DNA of 16,732 bases from Leyella stercorea (GTDB lineage Bacteria; Bacteroidota; Bacteroidia; Bacteroidales; Bacteroidaceae), in assembly GCF_021531655.1 (NCBI RefSeq), contig NZ_JADYUF010000060.1, forward strand, positions 1-16,732, written 5' to 3'. The notes below the pieces were generated by a model that was given only the letters and a program-made list of their open reading frames with translations, was not told the DNA's origin and ran no database searches. Of this stretch, positions 7,022 through 14,610 are shown piece by piece. How positions within the stretch are numbered: the first letter of the stretch is position 1; each line of letters opens with the position of its first letter. The translations under genes and the position numbers were made by a program.

Positions 7022-8044
7022 TTATTCTCTGTGGTCGGCTATTGCCTGCTTGATGAGTGCCTCAAGCTCTTCCATGAGTTCGGGATTGTCCTTGAGCAGC
7101 GACTTTGTGGCGTCGCGACCCTGTGCCAGCTTCGATCCGTTGTACGAATACCATGAGCCTGACTTCTGGATGATGCCGTATTCTACACCAAGGTCAACGA
7201 TTTCGCCCACCTTAGAGATGCCTTCGCCGAACATAATCTCGAACTCGGTCTTGCGGAACGGAGGCGCTACCTTGTTCTTGATTACCTTGACGCGCACCTG
7301 ATTGCCTATAATCTGGTCGCCGTCCTTGATGCCTGTGACCTTACGGATGTCAAGACGTACTGAAGCGTAGAACTTCAGAGCATTACCACCGGTTGTGGTC
7401 TCGGGATTGCCGAACATCACACCAATCTTCTCGCGCAGCTGGTTGATGAAGATACATGTGGTGTTGGTCTTGGAGATTGTAGAAGTAAGCTTACGCAGAG
7501 CCTGCGACATGAGGCGCGCCTGGAGTCCTACCTTGTTGTCGCCCATATCGCCTTCAATCTCAGCCTTAGGTGTAAGTGCGGCTACAGAGTCGATAACGAT
7601 GATGTCGATGGCAGACGAGCGGATGAGCTGATCGGCAATTTCGAGAGCCTGCTCGCCGTTGTCGGGCTGCGAAATCCACAAGTTGTCGACGTCAACGCCA
7701 AGCTTTGCTGCATAGAAACGGTCGAAAGCGTGCTCTGCATCGATAAAGGCGGCGATGCCGCCAGCCTTCTGCGACTCTGCAATAGCGTGAATGGCGAGTG
7801 TAGTCTTACCAGACGACTCCGGACCATAAATCTCTATAATACGTCCCTTCGGGTATCCGCCCACGCCGAGAGCGGCGTCAAGACCGATACTTCCGGTAGG
7901 AATCACCTCGACATTCTCCACCTGCTCGTCACCAAGCTTCATGATGGAGCCTTTGCCGAAGTCCTTTTCTATCTTTGACATCGCTGCCTGGAGTGCCTTG
8001 AGCTTGCCCTCCTGAGCGAGTGAAAGTTCTTCTGATTTAGCCAT
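7022..8044 (-). CDS. recA: Recombinase A
   Basis: The 340-residue protein is a full-length RecA. It has the Walker A motif GPESSGKT at 74-81, Walker B at IIVIDS near 148-153, the MAW region [14 protein letters not shown] and the L2 loop [15 protein letters not shown]. RecA forms filaments on single-stranded DNA, exchanges strands in repair and stimulates LexA-type cleavage. The ATG at 8044 gives [18 protein letters not shown]. It is preceded within three bases by the end of the TTTTGAATT element at 8047-8628, so the natural leader seems to have been replaced by repeat sequence. No promoter of its own is visible; it may depend on read-through from the genes upstream or on an A/T-rich promoter hidden in the repeat. 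Confidence 0.98.
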   Translation of the reverse strand: MAKSEELSLAQEGKLKALQAAMSKIEKDFGKGSIMKLGDEQVENVEVIPTGSIGLDAALGVGGYPKGRIIEIYGPESSGKTTLAIHAIAESQKAGGIAAFIDAEHAFDRFYAAKLGVDVDNLWISQPDNGEQALEIADQLIRSSAIDIIVIDSVAALTPKAEIEGDMGDNKVGLQARLMSQALRKLTSTISKTNTTCIFINQLREKIGVMFGNPETTTGGNALKFYASVRLDIRKVTGIKDGDQIIGNQVRVKVIKNKVAPPFRKTEFEIMFGEGISKVGEIVDLGVEYGIIQKSGSWYSYNGSKLAQGRDATKSLLKDNPELMEELEALIKQAIADHRE

Positions 8045-8046
8045 AA

Positions 8047-8628
8047 TTTGAGTTTTGAATTTTGAATTTTGAGTTTTGAATTGTTGCCTTCGGCAATTTT
8101 GAATTTTGAATTTTGAGTTTTGAATTATCGCTACGCGATTTTGAATTAATCAATTTTGAATTGCTGTGAGCAATCTTGTATATTGTCTGCCATTGTCATT
8201 TTCTTTGTTATAGACACAAGCATTCGATTCAGCTCTTCACAATCTTTATATACAGATTCATATTGTTTGTTGGTTATATATTGCGTTCGTTGTAGAAGAC
8301 GCAACCAATATAAAGTCTCGTTTGACTCTTTAAGCGATATATATAGTTTTGCAATAAAATCCTTTTTACTTATTGCACATTGTGCTTCCGCGATGTTTGC
8401 ACCGATACTCGTACCACTGCGGAACATCTGGTCAGCAATTCTATATTCATGCTTTTCCTCATTCAGAAATCGGCATAGTCCTATTATACGAATAGAAAAA
8501 TTCATGCACTTATCTTCCAAGAGGTGTCCAAAGTCACTCATAGACCGTAATTTTAAAGTAATTCAAAATTGAACAATTCAAAATCGCGTAGCGATAATTC
8601 AAAAATCAAAATTCAAAACTCAAAATTT
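8047..8628 (-). mobile_element. Putative small element: inverted hairpin arrays around IVP gene 1
   Basis: On the minus strand the 5' array (8628-8561) reads TTTTGAGTT/TTTTGAATT and the 3' array (8174-8047) reads the opposite way, AATTCAAAA. The arrays are thus inverted ends around the IVP gene. The same 13-bp hairpin (ATCGC/GCGAT) is in both ends, at 8583-8595 and 8127-8139, embedded in identical inverted flanks. The 3' array has two further hairpins at 8084-8096 (TTGCC/GGCAA) and 8160-8174 (ATTGCT/AGCAAT). The element fills the gap from the stop of the upstream gene to three bases before the recA ATG. Its status as a mobile unit is inferred from the second copy at 12114; no transposase or target duplication is seen. 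Confidence 0.55.
8146..8541 (-). CDS. Four-helix-bundle protein, 23S rRNA intervening-sequence protein family (copy 1)
   Basis: The 131-residue protein fits the IVP/S23 four-helix-bundle family. Key stretches are [21 protein letters not shown], then [18 protein letters not shown] (the family signature), then [19 protein letters not shown]. The family was found in 23S rRNA insertions of spirochaetes and is related in fold to Avd, the nucleic-acid-binding partner of reverse transcriptase in diversity-generating retroelements; no function is proven for most members. It differs from copy 2 (12223-12600) at 14 of the first 116 residues. The last eight residues (CSQQFKID) and the stop are encoded by the hairpin array, so the tail is a by-product of the element end. 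It lies between the carboxynorspermidine synthase-like gene and recA, on the same strand. Confidence 0.88.
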   Translation of the reverse strand: MSDFGHLLEDKCMNFSIRIIGLCRFLNEEKHEYRIADQMFRSGTSIGANIAEAQCAISKKDFIAKLYISLKESNETLYWLRLLQRTQYITNKQYESVYKDCEELNRMLVSITKKMTMADNIQDCSQQFKID

Positions 8629-9855
8629 TTATAACTCCAGGTCTCCTCCGAAGATCTCATGCCAAGGCAGACCCTGCTTGTTGAGCTGCTCCATGAACGG
8701 ATCGGGATCGAACTCCTCGACGTTCCAAACGCCCGGCTTGCGCCACAGACCCTTGAAGAACATCATGGCACCAATCATTGCCGGAACACCGGTGGTGTAG
8801 CTTACGCCCTGCATACCGGTCTCCTTGTAGGCAGCCTCGTGCGAACAGTTGTTGTAAACGTAGTAGGTCTGCTCCTTGCCGTCCTTCAAGCCACGGATGC
8901 GGCAACCGATAGAAGTCTGTCCGTCGTAGTTCTCGCCGAGGTCCTGTGGATTAGGCAGCACTGCCTTGAGGAACTGCAGAGGAACTATCTTTACCTTAAC
9001 CTTCTCGTTGGGATTGTCGGCGAGCGGAGCCTCATAGGTAATCTCGTCGATGCGCGACATTCCGAGGTTCTGGATGCAGTCGAGGTATGTGAGGTACTGC
9101 TGACCGAATGTCATCCAGAAACGTGCGCGCTTGATGGTGGGATAGTTCTTCACGAGTGACTCAATCTCCTCGTGATGGAGCAGATAGCTCTCCTTAGGTC
9201 CTACCTCAGGATATGTGAGCGGCTTGTGGATTTCGAGCGGCTTGGTCTCCACCCACTTTCCGTCTTCCCAGTAGAGGCCCTTCTGAGTAATCTCGCGGAT
9301 GTTGATTTCGGGGTTGAAGTTGGTAGCGAAAGCCTTGTGGTGGTTGCCTGCATTGCAGTCGACGATGTCGAGATACTGAATCTCGTCGAAGTGATGCTTG
9401 GCGGCATAGGCGGTGAAGATGCTTGTAACACCGGGGTCGAATCCGCATCCGAGGATAGCTGTCAGGCCGGCATCTTCAAAGCGCTTCTTGTAAGCCCACT
9501 GCCAAGAGTACTCGAAGTGAGCCTCGTCCTTAGGCTCGTAGTTGGCGGTGTCGAGATAAGAGCATCCGCAAGCCAGACATGCCTCCATGATGGTGAGGTC
9601 CTGATAGGGCAATGCGAGGTTGATGACGAGCTCGGGCTTGTAGTCGTTGAAGAGTGCCTTGAGCTGCTCTACATCGTCGGCATCCACCTGAGCGGTCTTG
9701 ATGTTAGGGTTGCCGATAGCCTCAACGATGCGGTCGCACTTGGCCTTTGTGCGGCTTGCAATCATGAAATCGGTGAAAACGTCAGCGTTCTGTGCAATCT
9801 TGAACGCTGCAACTGTAGCGACGCCACCGGCGCCGATCATAAGTACTTTTCCCAT
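8629..9855 (-). CDS. Carboxynorspermidine synthase-like dehydrogenase (saccharopine dehydrogenase family)
   Basis: The 408-residue protein has an N-terminal Rossmann fold (MIGAGGVATVAAFK near residues 6-19) and the saccharopine dehydrogenase-like catalytic domain (GFDPGVTSIFTAYAA near 158-172, HHKAFATNFNPE). It most resembles carboxy(nor)spermidine dehydrogenase, which condenses aspartate semialdehyde with a diamine using NADPH. Bacteroidetes use this route, with the decarboxylase NspC, to make spermidine or norspermidine; nspC is not in this window. A lysine-pathway saccharopine reductase is the alternative. The TAA stop runs directly into the TTTTGAGTT array of the next element (TTATAA at the junction). 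The leader carries the 22-bp repeats at 9931-10062 further upstream. Confidence 0.82.
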   Translation of the reverse strand: MGKVLMIGAGGVATVAAFKIAQNADVFTDFMIASRTKAKCDRIVEAIGNPNIKTAQVDADDVEQLKALFNDYKPELVINLALPYQDLTIMEACLACGCSYLDTANYEPKDEAHFEYSWQWAYKKRFEDAGLTAILGCGFDPGVTSIFTAYAAKHHFDEIQYLDIVDCNAGNHHKAFATNFNPEINIREITQKGLYWEDGKWVETKPLEIHKPLTYPEVGPKESYLLHHEEIESLVKNYPTIKRARFWMTFGQQYLTYLDCIQNLGMSRIDEITYEAPLADNPNEKVKVKIVPLQFLKAVLPNPQDLGENYDGQTSIGCRIRGLKDGKEQTYYVYNNCSHEAAYKETGMQGVSYTTGVPAMIGAMMFFKGLWRKPGVWNVEEFDPDPFMEQLNKQGLPWHEIFGGDLEL

Positions 9856-9930
9856 TGTTTCCTGTTATTTTTAGTTTGTTTTTATCTTGATTTTATAGCA
9901 TTGTAGTGTTGACGAAATGCATCGGGTTTT

Positions 9931-10062
9931 CAAAAGGAGTCCTTTCGCCCTGCAAAAGGGGTCCTTTCGGTCGGCAAAAGGAGTCCTTTTGGAATGCAAA
10001 AGTAGTCCTTTTGCACTTCAAAAGAGGTACATTTGCGAGTCGAAAGTGCTACATCAGCCGGT
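9931..10062. repeat. 22-bp tandem repeats of a CAAAAGGAGTCCTTTTG palindrome
   Basis: Six units of exactly 22 bp start at 9931, 9953, 9975, 9997, 10019 and 10041. Units 1-4 share CAAAAG-N-AGTCCTTT or close variants, an imperfect palindrome followed by a variable 5-7 bp. Units 5 and 6 are increasingly diverged. They lie between the unassigned gene at 10073 and the dehydrogenase gene at 8629, upstream of the latter. The constant part is in the arm and the variable part is short, and there are no cas genes, so this is not a CRISPR array. Confidence 0.85.
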
Positions 10063-10072
10063 GAGGGCGGTC

Positions 10073-10681
10073 TTACAGCTCGCTGCCCTTTATTCCCAAT
10101 GCGTTCATGAGCGAGTAGCCCAGTATCTCCTGACGGAAATTGCCGCCTTCGAGCGGCTGCATGGCGAAGAGCGTGACGCGCTTGTCCTCGTCGTCGACAT
10201 CGCGCAGGGCGTGGCGCAGGGCGTCCCACAGCGGAGCGTGTTCGGCATTGGGTATTGCCATGACGCGGTGTACGTCCTTGTGGTTGACTACCGTCTTGAG
10301 TATGTCGAGGAAGAAGTCGTCGTGCTTCACCACCTCCTCTACGGGATACGAACTGATGATGAACTCGCCCAACGTGTCCTTGAAGGCGCGTGCGTTGAGG
10401 TCGTTCTCGTACGAGCCGGGGGTGAAGTTGTCGAGCGCGGGCTTGTCCTTGGAGTGTATGAATATCACCTGTGTCTCGCCGTCGGCGTCGCGCTGCTCGC
10501 GCATTCCGCCGTCGAGAGCCACGCAGTCAATCCATCGTGCGGTGTCGGCCTTGGGTATGCGTCGGCCGAGCATGCGCTCGAAGTTAACTATAAGATTGAA
10601 AGCCACCGAGTCGACGTAGTCGCCGTCGACGAGTATCACGTTGCGGCTCCACTTTGTATTGTTGAATTCCTGTATGTCCAT
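10073..10681 (-). CDS. Conserved protein of unknown function, 202 residues
   Basis: I do not firmly recognise this protein; it may belong to a Bacteroidales-specific domain of unknown function (possibly DUF6621, from memory). It is soluble, acidic, without signal peptide or membrane segments. The N-terminal region NVILVDGDYVDSVAFNLIVNFERMLGRRIPKADTAR... is followed by DCVALDGGMR and VIFIHSKDKP, and the strand-plus-aspartate pattern hints at an alpha/beta nucleotide- or metal-binding fold. Later parts hold YPVEEVVKHDDFFLDILKTV and LFAMQPLEGGNFRQEILGYSLMNALGI, which end the protein. The ATG at 10681 lies about 60 nt after a TAACTTTG promoter. Codon use and GC match the neighbours, so it looks like a resident gene, not a transferred one. 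Confidence 0.8.
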   Translation of the reverse strand: MDIQEFNNTKWSRNVILVDGDYVDSVAFNLIVNFERMLGRRIPKADTARWIDCVALDGGMREQRDADGETQVIFIHSKDKPALDNFTPGSYENDLNARAFKDTLGEFIISSYPVEEVVKHDDFFLDILKTVVNHKDVHRVMAIPNAEHAPLWDALRHALRDVDDEDKRVTLFAMQPLEGGNFRQEILGYSLMNALGIKGSEL

Positions 10682-10746
10682 GTATTGATTTTTGCAGAAT
10701 TACGTTGCGCCTGCAGGACGTGCTCAGGCACGGTGCATGCGCTCTA

Positions 10747-10754
10747 CAAAGTTA
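10747..10754 (-). promoter_or_regulatory. -7 element for the unassigned 202-residue protein gene
   Basis: TAACTTTG on the minus strand fits TAnnTTTG. The leader from about 10740 to 10682 contains a small hairpin CGTGC-CTGA-GCACG. The exact 22-bp repeat at 10761-10804 begins 6 bp upstream of the box, so it overlaps the -33 region. Confidence 0.55.
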
Positions 10755-10760
10755 AAAAAA

Positions 10761-10804
10761 AATTGCGAGATTATTGGTTTTGAATTGCGAGATTATTGGT
10801 TTTG
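10761..10804. repeat. Exact 22-bp tandem duplication over a -33 region
   Basis: Units 10761-10782 and 10783-10804 are identical over all 22 bases (each begins AATTGCGAGATTATTGG). The period equals that of the repeats at 1537 and 9931, although the sequence differs. The position, over the predicted -33 element, suggests either an operator or recent slippage. Confidence 0.85.
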
Positions 10805-10832
10805 AGCGCAAAAGATTTGCATCAACGAAAAA

Positions 10833-10872
10833 GGTGCGCCAAGACGAAACCTGAGTCTCGTCCTGGCGCACC
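10833..10872 (-). terminator. Intrinsic terminator of ackA
   Basis: Arms 10833-10847 and 10858-10872 (GGTGCGCCA...) form a 15-bp stem with one mismatch. On the minus strand the stem is followed by a T run at 10832-10828. It lies 40 bp past the ackA stop and is the clearest intrinsic terminator in the window. Confidence 0.9.
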
Positions 10873-10912
10873 CATTGCGCTGCCCCGTCCGGGGCGGTAT
10901 CATAAGATTTGA

Positions 10913-12109
10913 TTACTTCTGGAGAAGGTTCATTGTGTCCTTGGCAATCATCAGCTCCTCGTCAGTCGGGATAACGCAAACGGTAACCTTTGAATCAGGA
11001 GCAGAGATTATGGCCTCTTCGCCACGCACCTTGTTGGCCTCTGCGTCCATCTTAACACCGAGGAACTCGAGTCCTGAGCATGATTCGAGACGTGTGCCAA
11101 TCTGGTTCTCGCCTACGCCTGCTGTCCAGACGATGATGTCAACGCCACCCATTGCTGCTGCATAAGCGCCGATGTACTTCTTGATGCGGTAGTTGTACAT
11201 CTTCAGGGCGAGCTGTGCACGCTCGTTGCCCTCTTCGGCTGCCGACTCAATCTCGCGCATGTCGCTTGAGATGCCGGTGATGCCGAGCACGCCGCTCTCC
11301 TTGTTGAGAAAGTCGGCCATTTCCTGAGGCTTCTTGCCAAGTTTCTCCATGAGGAACGTAACGGCTGAAGGATCGATGTCGCCCGAACGACTACCCATCA
11401 TGACACCTGCCAACGGAGTGAGTCCCATTGATGTGTCTACGCACTTGCCGAACTTGACGGCTGACACGGAAGCGCCGTTGCCGATGTGGCAAGTGATGAT
11501 GCGCTGTGTGTTGATGTCGCGGCCGAGGAACTCGCAAACGCGCTGTGAAACATAGCGATGGCTTGTTCCGTGGAAGCCGTAACGACGTACATGATACTTC
11601 TCATAGAGCTCGTAAGGAACGGCATAGAGGTAAGCGTAGTCGGGCATTGTGCTGTGGAAGGCGTTGTCGAACACGCAAACCTGCGGTGTGTTAGGCATGA
11701 GCTTGTCTACAGCACGGAGTCCCTTGAGGTGTCCGGCGTTGTGAACGGGAGCGAGGTCGCACAGACTCTCGATGCCATCCTCTACGCTCTTGTCTACGAT
11801 GACGCTCTTCTCGAAGAGGTCGCCACCCTGCACGATACGGTGACCGACTGCATCTATCTCGTCAAGGCTCTTGATTGCGCCGATTTCCGGGTCGAGCAGA
11901 CACTGGAATACGAAGTTAACACCCTCTTTGTGGTCGGGCATGTCGTGCATGATCTTCTTCTTCTCGCCGTTAGGCAGAGTTACCTTGATGAATGCTTCGT
12001 CAAGACCGATACGCTCAACACCGCCTGCTGCGAGGACAGAGTTGTCGTCCATGTTGTACAACTTGTATTTGATTGATGAACTTCCGCAGTTCAATACTAA
12101 TATCTTCAT
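10913..12109 (-). CDS. ackA: Acetate kinase
   Basis: The 398-residue protein is a complete acetate kinase. It starts MKILVLNCGSSSIKYKLYN (phosphate-binding NxGSSSxK). It also has CVFDNAFHSTMP, the ITCHIGNGASV motif and MGLTPLAGVMMGSRSGDIDP. It converts acetyl phosphate and ADP to acetate and ATP, completing the Pta-AckA route of fermentative ATP formation. I chose ATG 12109; the longer frame from 12211 would translate the repeat array. pta lies upstream on the same strand, but the two are separated by an IVP-carrying element of about 600 bp, where they are usually adjacent. The gene ends at a strong terminator. The start codon follows the repeat by four bases. Confidence 0.97.
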   Translation of the reverse strand: MKILVLNCGSSSIKYKLYNMDDNSVLAAGGVERIGLDEAFIKVTLPNGEKKKIMHDMPDHKEGVNFVFQCLLDPEIGAIKSLDEIDAVGHRIVQGGDLFEKSVIVDKSVEDGIESLCDLAPVHNAGHLKGLRAVDKLMPNTPQVCVFDNAFHSTMPDYAYLYAVPYELYEKYHVRRYGFHGTSHRYVSQRVCEFLGRDINTQRIITCHIGNGASVSAVKFGKCVDTSMGLTPLAGVMMGSRSGDIDPSAVTFLMEKLGKKPQEMADFLNKESGVLGITGISSDMREIESAAEEGNERAQLALKMYNYRIKKYIGAYAAAMGGVDIIVWTAGVGENQIGTRLESCSGLEFLGVKMDAEANKVRGEEAIISAPDSKVTVCVIPTDEELMIAKDTMNLLQK

Positions 12110-12113
12110 GTTT

Positions 12114-12714
12114 AGAATTTTGAATTTTGAATTTTGAGTTTTGAATTGTCGGCTTACAGCCGATTTTGAGTTTTGAGTTTTGAGTTTTGAATTGTTGCGA
12201 CACTGCCGCAATTTTGATTTATTTATTTTTGATTTGGTCGATCACCTTTGTCTGTCATATTTTTTGTGATGGATACAAGCATACGCTTTAGTTCTTCACA
12301 ATCATTATTTACAGACTCAAACTGCCTGTTGTTAATAAACTGCGTTCTTTGCAGAAGGCGCAGCCAATAAAGAGTTTCGTTAGCCTCTTTTAAAGAGATG
12401 TAGAGTTTTGCAATGAAATCGCTCTTGCTTATGGCACACTGTGCCTCAGCTACATTTGCGCCAATGCTTGTTCCGCTTCGGAACATCTGGTCGGCAATTC
12501 GGTATTCGTGCTTTTCTTCGTTCAGAAATTTGCACAATCCGATTATACGAATGGAGAAGTTCATACACTTCTCTTCCAAGAGTTTACCAAAGTCACTCAT
12601 AGGCGTAAGGCGCTTCCTGCCAATTCAAAATTGGGAAATTCAAAATCGGCTTGCCGATAATTCAAAATTCAAAACTCAAAACTCAAAATTGTAATAACGC
12701 ATCTGCGTTATTAC
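12114..12714 (-). mobile_element. Putative small element: inverted hairpin arrays around IVP gene 2, inside pta-ackA
   Basis: On the minus strand the 5' array (12690-12621) reads TTTTGAGTT/TTTTGAATT with a hairpin ATCGGC/GCCGAT at 12645-12658. The 3' array (12225-12114) reads the opposite way with hairpins at 12195-12211 (TTGCG/CGCAA) and 12149-12163 (TCGGCT/AGCCGA). The IVP gene lies between. At the pta edge a perfect palindrome with 11-bp arms and a 2-base centre (12691-12714, arm GTAATAACGCA) contains the pta stop codon. Size and layout match the element at 8047-8628. The hairpins followed by T-rich sequence could also work as weak terminators and so lower ackA relative to pta. Confidence 0.55.
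12223..12600 (-). CDS. Four-helix-bundle protein, 23S rRNA intervening-sequence protein family (copy 2)
   Basis: The 125-residue protein is the paralogue of copy 1 at 8146-8541. It has the same MSDFG start, the same [19 protein letters not shown] signature, and [22 protein letters not shown]. The 14 differences over 116 residues are mostly conservative, and many codons differ, so both copies appear to have stayed under protein-level selection. The tails differ after residue 116 and end near the flanking array. The family is likely to bind nucleic acid as a homo-oligomer; that is knowledge of related proteins, not seen here. It sits between pta and ackA, on the same strand, in an unusual place for a gene of unrelated function. 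Confidence 0.88.
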   Translation of the reverse strand: MSDFGKLLEEKCMNFSIRIIGLCKFLNEEKHEYRIADQMFRSGTSIGANVAEAQCAISKSDFIAKLYISLKEANETLYWLRLLQRTQFINNRQFESVNNDCEELKRMLVSITKNMTDKGDRPNQK

Positions 12715-13718
12715 TTTGCATCCATTGCCTGGCAAGCTGTGATAGCTACCATGTAGTAGATATCCTCTACTGAGCAACCGCGAGAGAGGTCGTTTACCGG
12801 ACGGGCGATACCCTGGAGAATCGGACCGATGGCAATGGCGTCGCCGAGACGCTGAACGAGTTTGTAAGAGATGTTGCCTACTTCGAGGTTTGGAACAACG
12901 AGTACGTTGGCGTGACCGGCAATCGGTGAGCCCGGAGCCTTCTTCTCGCCTACTGCAGGAACGAGTGCTGCGTCGGCCTGAAGTTCGCCGTCGAGCTTGA
13001 GCTCGGGAGCCATTTCGTGAGCCAAGCGTGTAGCCTCAACAACCTTGTCAACTACCTCGTGGCTGGCTGAACCCTTTGTCGAGAAGCTGAGCATAGCAAC
13101 GCGTGGGTCCTGGATGCCGGCAACCGAGCGTGCTGTCTGTGCTGTACATACAGCGATCTGAGCAAGCTGGTCGGCTGTAGGAACCGGTGTTACGGCTACG
13201 TCGCCCATAACGATGATGCCGTCGTCGCCATACTGATGCTCGTGTGTAAGCATAAGCATTGCACCGCTGACACATGTCACGCCCGGGGCGCACTTGATAA
13301 TCTGCAAGGCAGGACGCAATGTGTCGCCAGTTGTGCTCAATGCACCTGAAATCTGACCGTCTGCACCCTCGGTCTTGATAATCATACAACCGAGATAGAG
13401 CGGGTTCTTCACGAGTTCGCGAGCCTGCTCGATGGTCATACCCTTCTTCTTGCGCAGCTCGGCAAGCAGAGTTGCATACTCCTCGGCTTTAGGATTGTTC
13501 TCAGGGTCGACAATTGTTGCCTTGTCGATGTTGTGGAGATCCCACTTCTCGGCGAGTGTCTTGATTTCCTCAGGGTTGCCGATGAGGATAAGATTGGCAA
13601 TGTCGTCGGCCAATACGCGGTCGGCTGCTCTAAGTGTACGCTCCTCTGTAGCCTCGGGGAGCACGATGCGCTGTTTGTCGCTCTTGGCGCGCGCAACGAT
13701 GTGTTCAAGTAAGTTCAT
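12711..13718 (-). CDS. pta: Phosphate acetyltransferase
   Basis: The 335-residue protein is a short-type Pta consisting of the catalytic PTA/PTB domain only. It starts MNLLEHIVARAKSDKQRIVLPE. It carries the conserved FSTKGSASH near residues 211-219, then AGHANVLVVPNLEVGNI, GPILQG and the closing NDLSRGCSVEDI. It interconverts acetyl-CoA and acetyl phosphate, feeding AckA. The N-terminal DRTGG regulatory region of long Pta enzymes is absent, as is normal for this class. Its promoter is just after the cdaA terminator. Its stop codon lies inside the palindrome at 12691-12714. Confidence 0.96.
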   Translation of the reverse strand: MNLLEHIVARAKSDKQRIVLPEATEERTLRAADRVLADDIANLILIGNPEEIKTLAEKWDLHNIDKATIVDPENNPKAEEYATLLAELRKKKGMTIEQARELVKNPLYLGCMIIKTEGADGQISGALSTTGDTLRPALQIIKCAPGVTCVSGAMLMLTHEHQYGDDGIIVMGDVAVTPVPTADQLAQIAVCTAQTARSVAGIQDPRVAMLSFSTKGSASHEVVDKVVEATRLAHEMAPELKLDGELQADAALVPAVGEKKAPGSPIAGHANVLVVPNLEVGNISYKLVQRLGDAIAIGPILQGIARPVNDLSRGCSVEDIYYMVAITACQAMDAK

Positions 13719-13782
13719 AATTATGTGGAATAACTTTAGTTTTTAATAATCCGTATTTAGTTATTTTGTCACATTGACTTTG

Positions 13783-13790
13783 CAAAATTA
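13783..13790 (-). promoter_or_regulatory. -7 element for pta
   Basis: TAATTTTG on the minus strand fits TAnnTTTG and is followed by C. It lies directly downstream of the cdaA terminator, so pta appears to start its own transcript with a leader of about 60 nt. No clear -33 element is visible. Confidence 0.5.
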
Positions 13791-13793
13791 GTA

Positions 13794-13832
13794 AAAATAA
13801 ATGAGTTACGCCGTGCGTAACTCATTTATTTT
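13794..13832 (-). terminator. Intrinsic terminator overlapping the cdaA stop
   Basis: Perfect 17-bp arms at 13794-13810 and 13816-13832 enclose a 5-base loop. On the minus strand the stem ends in ATTTATTTTT. The first arm overlaps the cdaA stop codon by two bases. It separates the folP-cdaA unit from pta. Confidence 0.85.
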
Positions 13833-14607
13833 AGAAGTTCATCTCTTTTGATAGGATATTCTCGAGTTTCTCGGCCGAAAGGCGCAACTGGAATTCTCCT
13901 TTTATTGCCACACTGATGCCTCCGGTCTCTTCGGACACCACAATGGCTATACAGTCGCTGTCCTGCGAAATGCCGAGTGCGGCACGATGGCGCAGTCCTA
14001 ATTCCTTGGGAATGTCGTGGTTGTGGGCAACAGGCAGAATACATCCGGCGGCACGTATGCGCTTGCCGGTGATGATCATGGCTCCGTCGTGCAGCGGCGA
14101 GTTCTTGAAGAAGATGTTCTCGATGAGCCGCTGGTTGATGCGGGCGTCGATAAAGTCGCCCGTGTCCACGATGTCGTCAAGACGCACGCCACGCTCTATT
14201 ACCATAAGGGCGCCTACCTTGCCGCGCGACATGTCTATACACGCCAGCACGATGGGCATGATGGTCTCCTTGTCGATGAGTTTCTTCTTGTCCTTGCCGC
14301 CTACCATGAACAGCTGCGTAAACTGCTTGAAGCGCTGATGGGCACCGAGCGAGTAAAGGAATCGGCGTATCTCTTCCTGAAAGAGCACTATCAAGCCGAT
14401 CACACCCACGCTTACCAGCTTGTCCATTATGGCACCAAGGAGCCGCATCTCGAGCACCTGGCTCACGAAGAGCCACACCATTACGAACACGATTATACCG
14501 ATGAAGACATTGAGCGAACGGCTCTCCTTCATCAGACGGTAGATATAGTAGAGCATCAAGGCGACAAGCAATATGTCGATGATGTCTTTTATTCCGAATG
14601 CAAACAT
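13831..14607 (-). CDS. cdaA: Membrane-bound diadenylate cyclase CdaA
   Basis: The 258-residue protein has three N-terminal membrane helices (about 9-25, 33-53 and 65-77), then a DAC/DisA_N domain. That domain carries DGA at 174-176, RHRAALG at 206-212 and SEETG near 225-229. The DAC domain joins two ATP molecules to make cyclic di-AMP, an essential messenger for potassium and cell-wall balance in many bacteria. The arrangement and length fit CdaA of Bacteroidetes. folP is upstream on the same strand, a common pairing. The gap between them is filled by an IVP-less version of the hairpin-array element, whose end lies four bases before the cdaA ATG. Confidence 0.93.
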   Translation of the reverse strand: MFAFGIKDIIDILLVALMLYYIYRLMKESRSLNVFIGIIVFVMVWLFVSQVLEMRLLGAIMDKLVSVGVIGLIVLFQEEIRRFLYSLGAHQRFKQFTQLFMVGGKDKKKLIDKETIMPIVLACIDMSRGKVGALMVIERGVRLDDIVDTGDFIDARINQRLIENIFFKNSPLHDGAMIITGKRIRAAGCILPVAHNHDIPKELGLRHRAALGISQDSDCIAIVVSEETGGISVAIKGEFQLRLSAEKLENILSKEMNF

Positions 14608-14610
14608 ATA

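Noticed and set aside
8047..8628. Toxin-antitoxin or phage-defence module formed by the IVP gene
   Set aside because: There is no partner gene; the only companions are repeat arrays.
9931..10062. CRISPR array
   Set aside because: Units are only 22 bp with variable parts of 5-7 bp, too short for spacers, and there are no cas genes.
9917..10783. Plus-strand open frame of 288 codons over the unassigned gene
   Set aside because: It runs through the 22-bp repeats and lies antisense to a better frame that has a promoter and a plausible soluble protein composition.
12110..12211. N-terminal extension of AckA
   Set aside because: The extra residues are translated repeat words ([12 protein letters not shown]); ATG 12109 gives the conserved start.
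8146..12600. IVP genes as insertions in 23S rRNA
   Set aside because: No rRNA sequence flanks either copy; both lie between protein genes.
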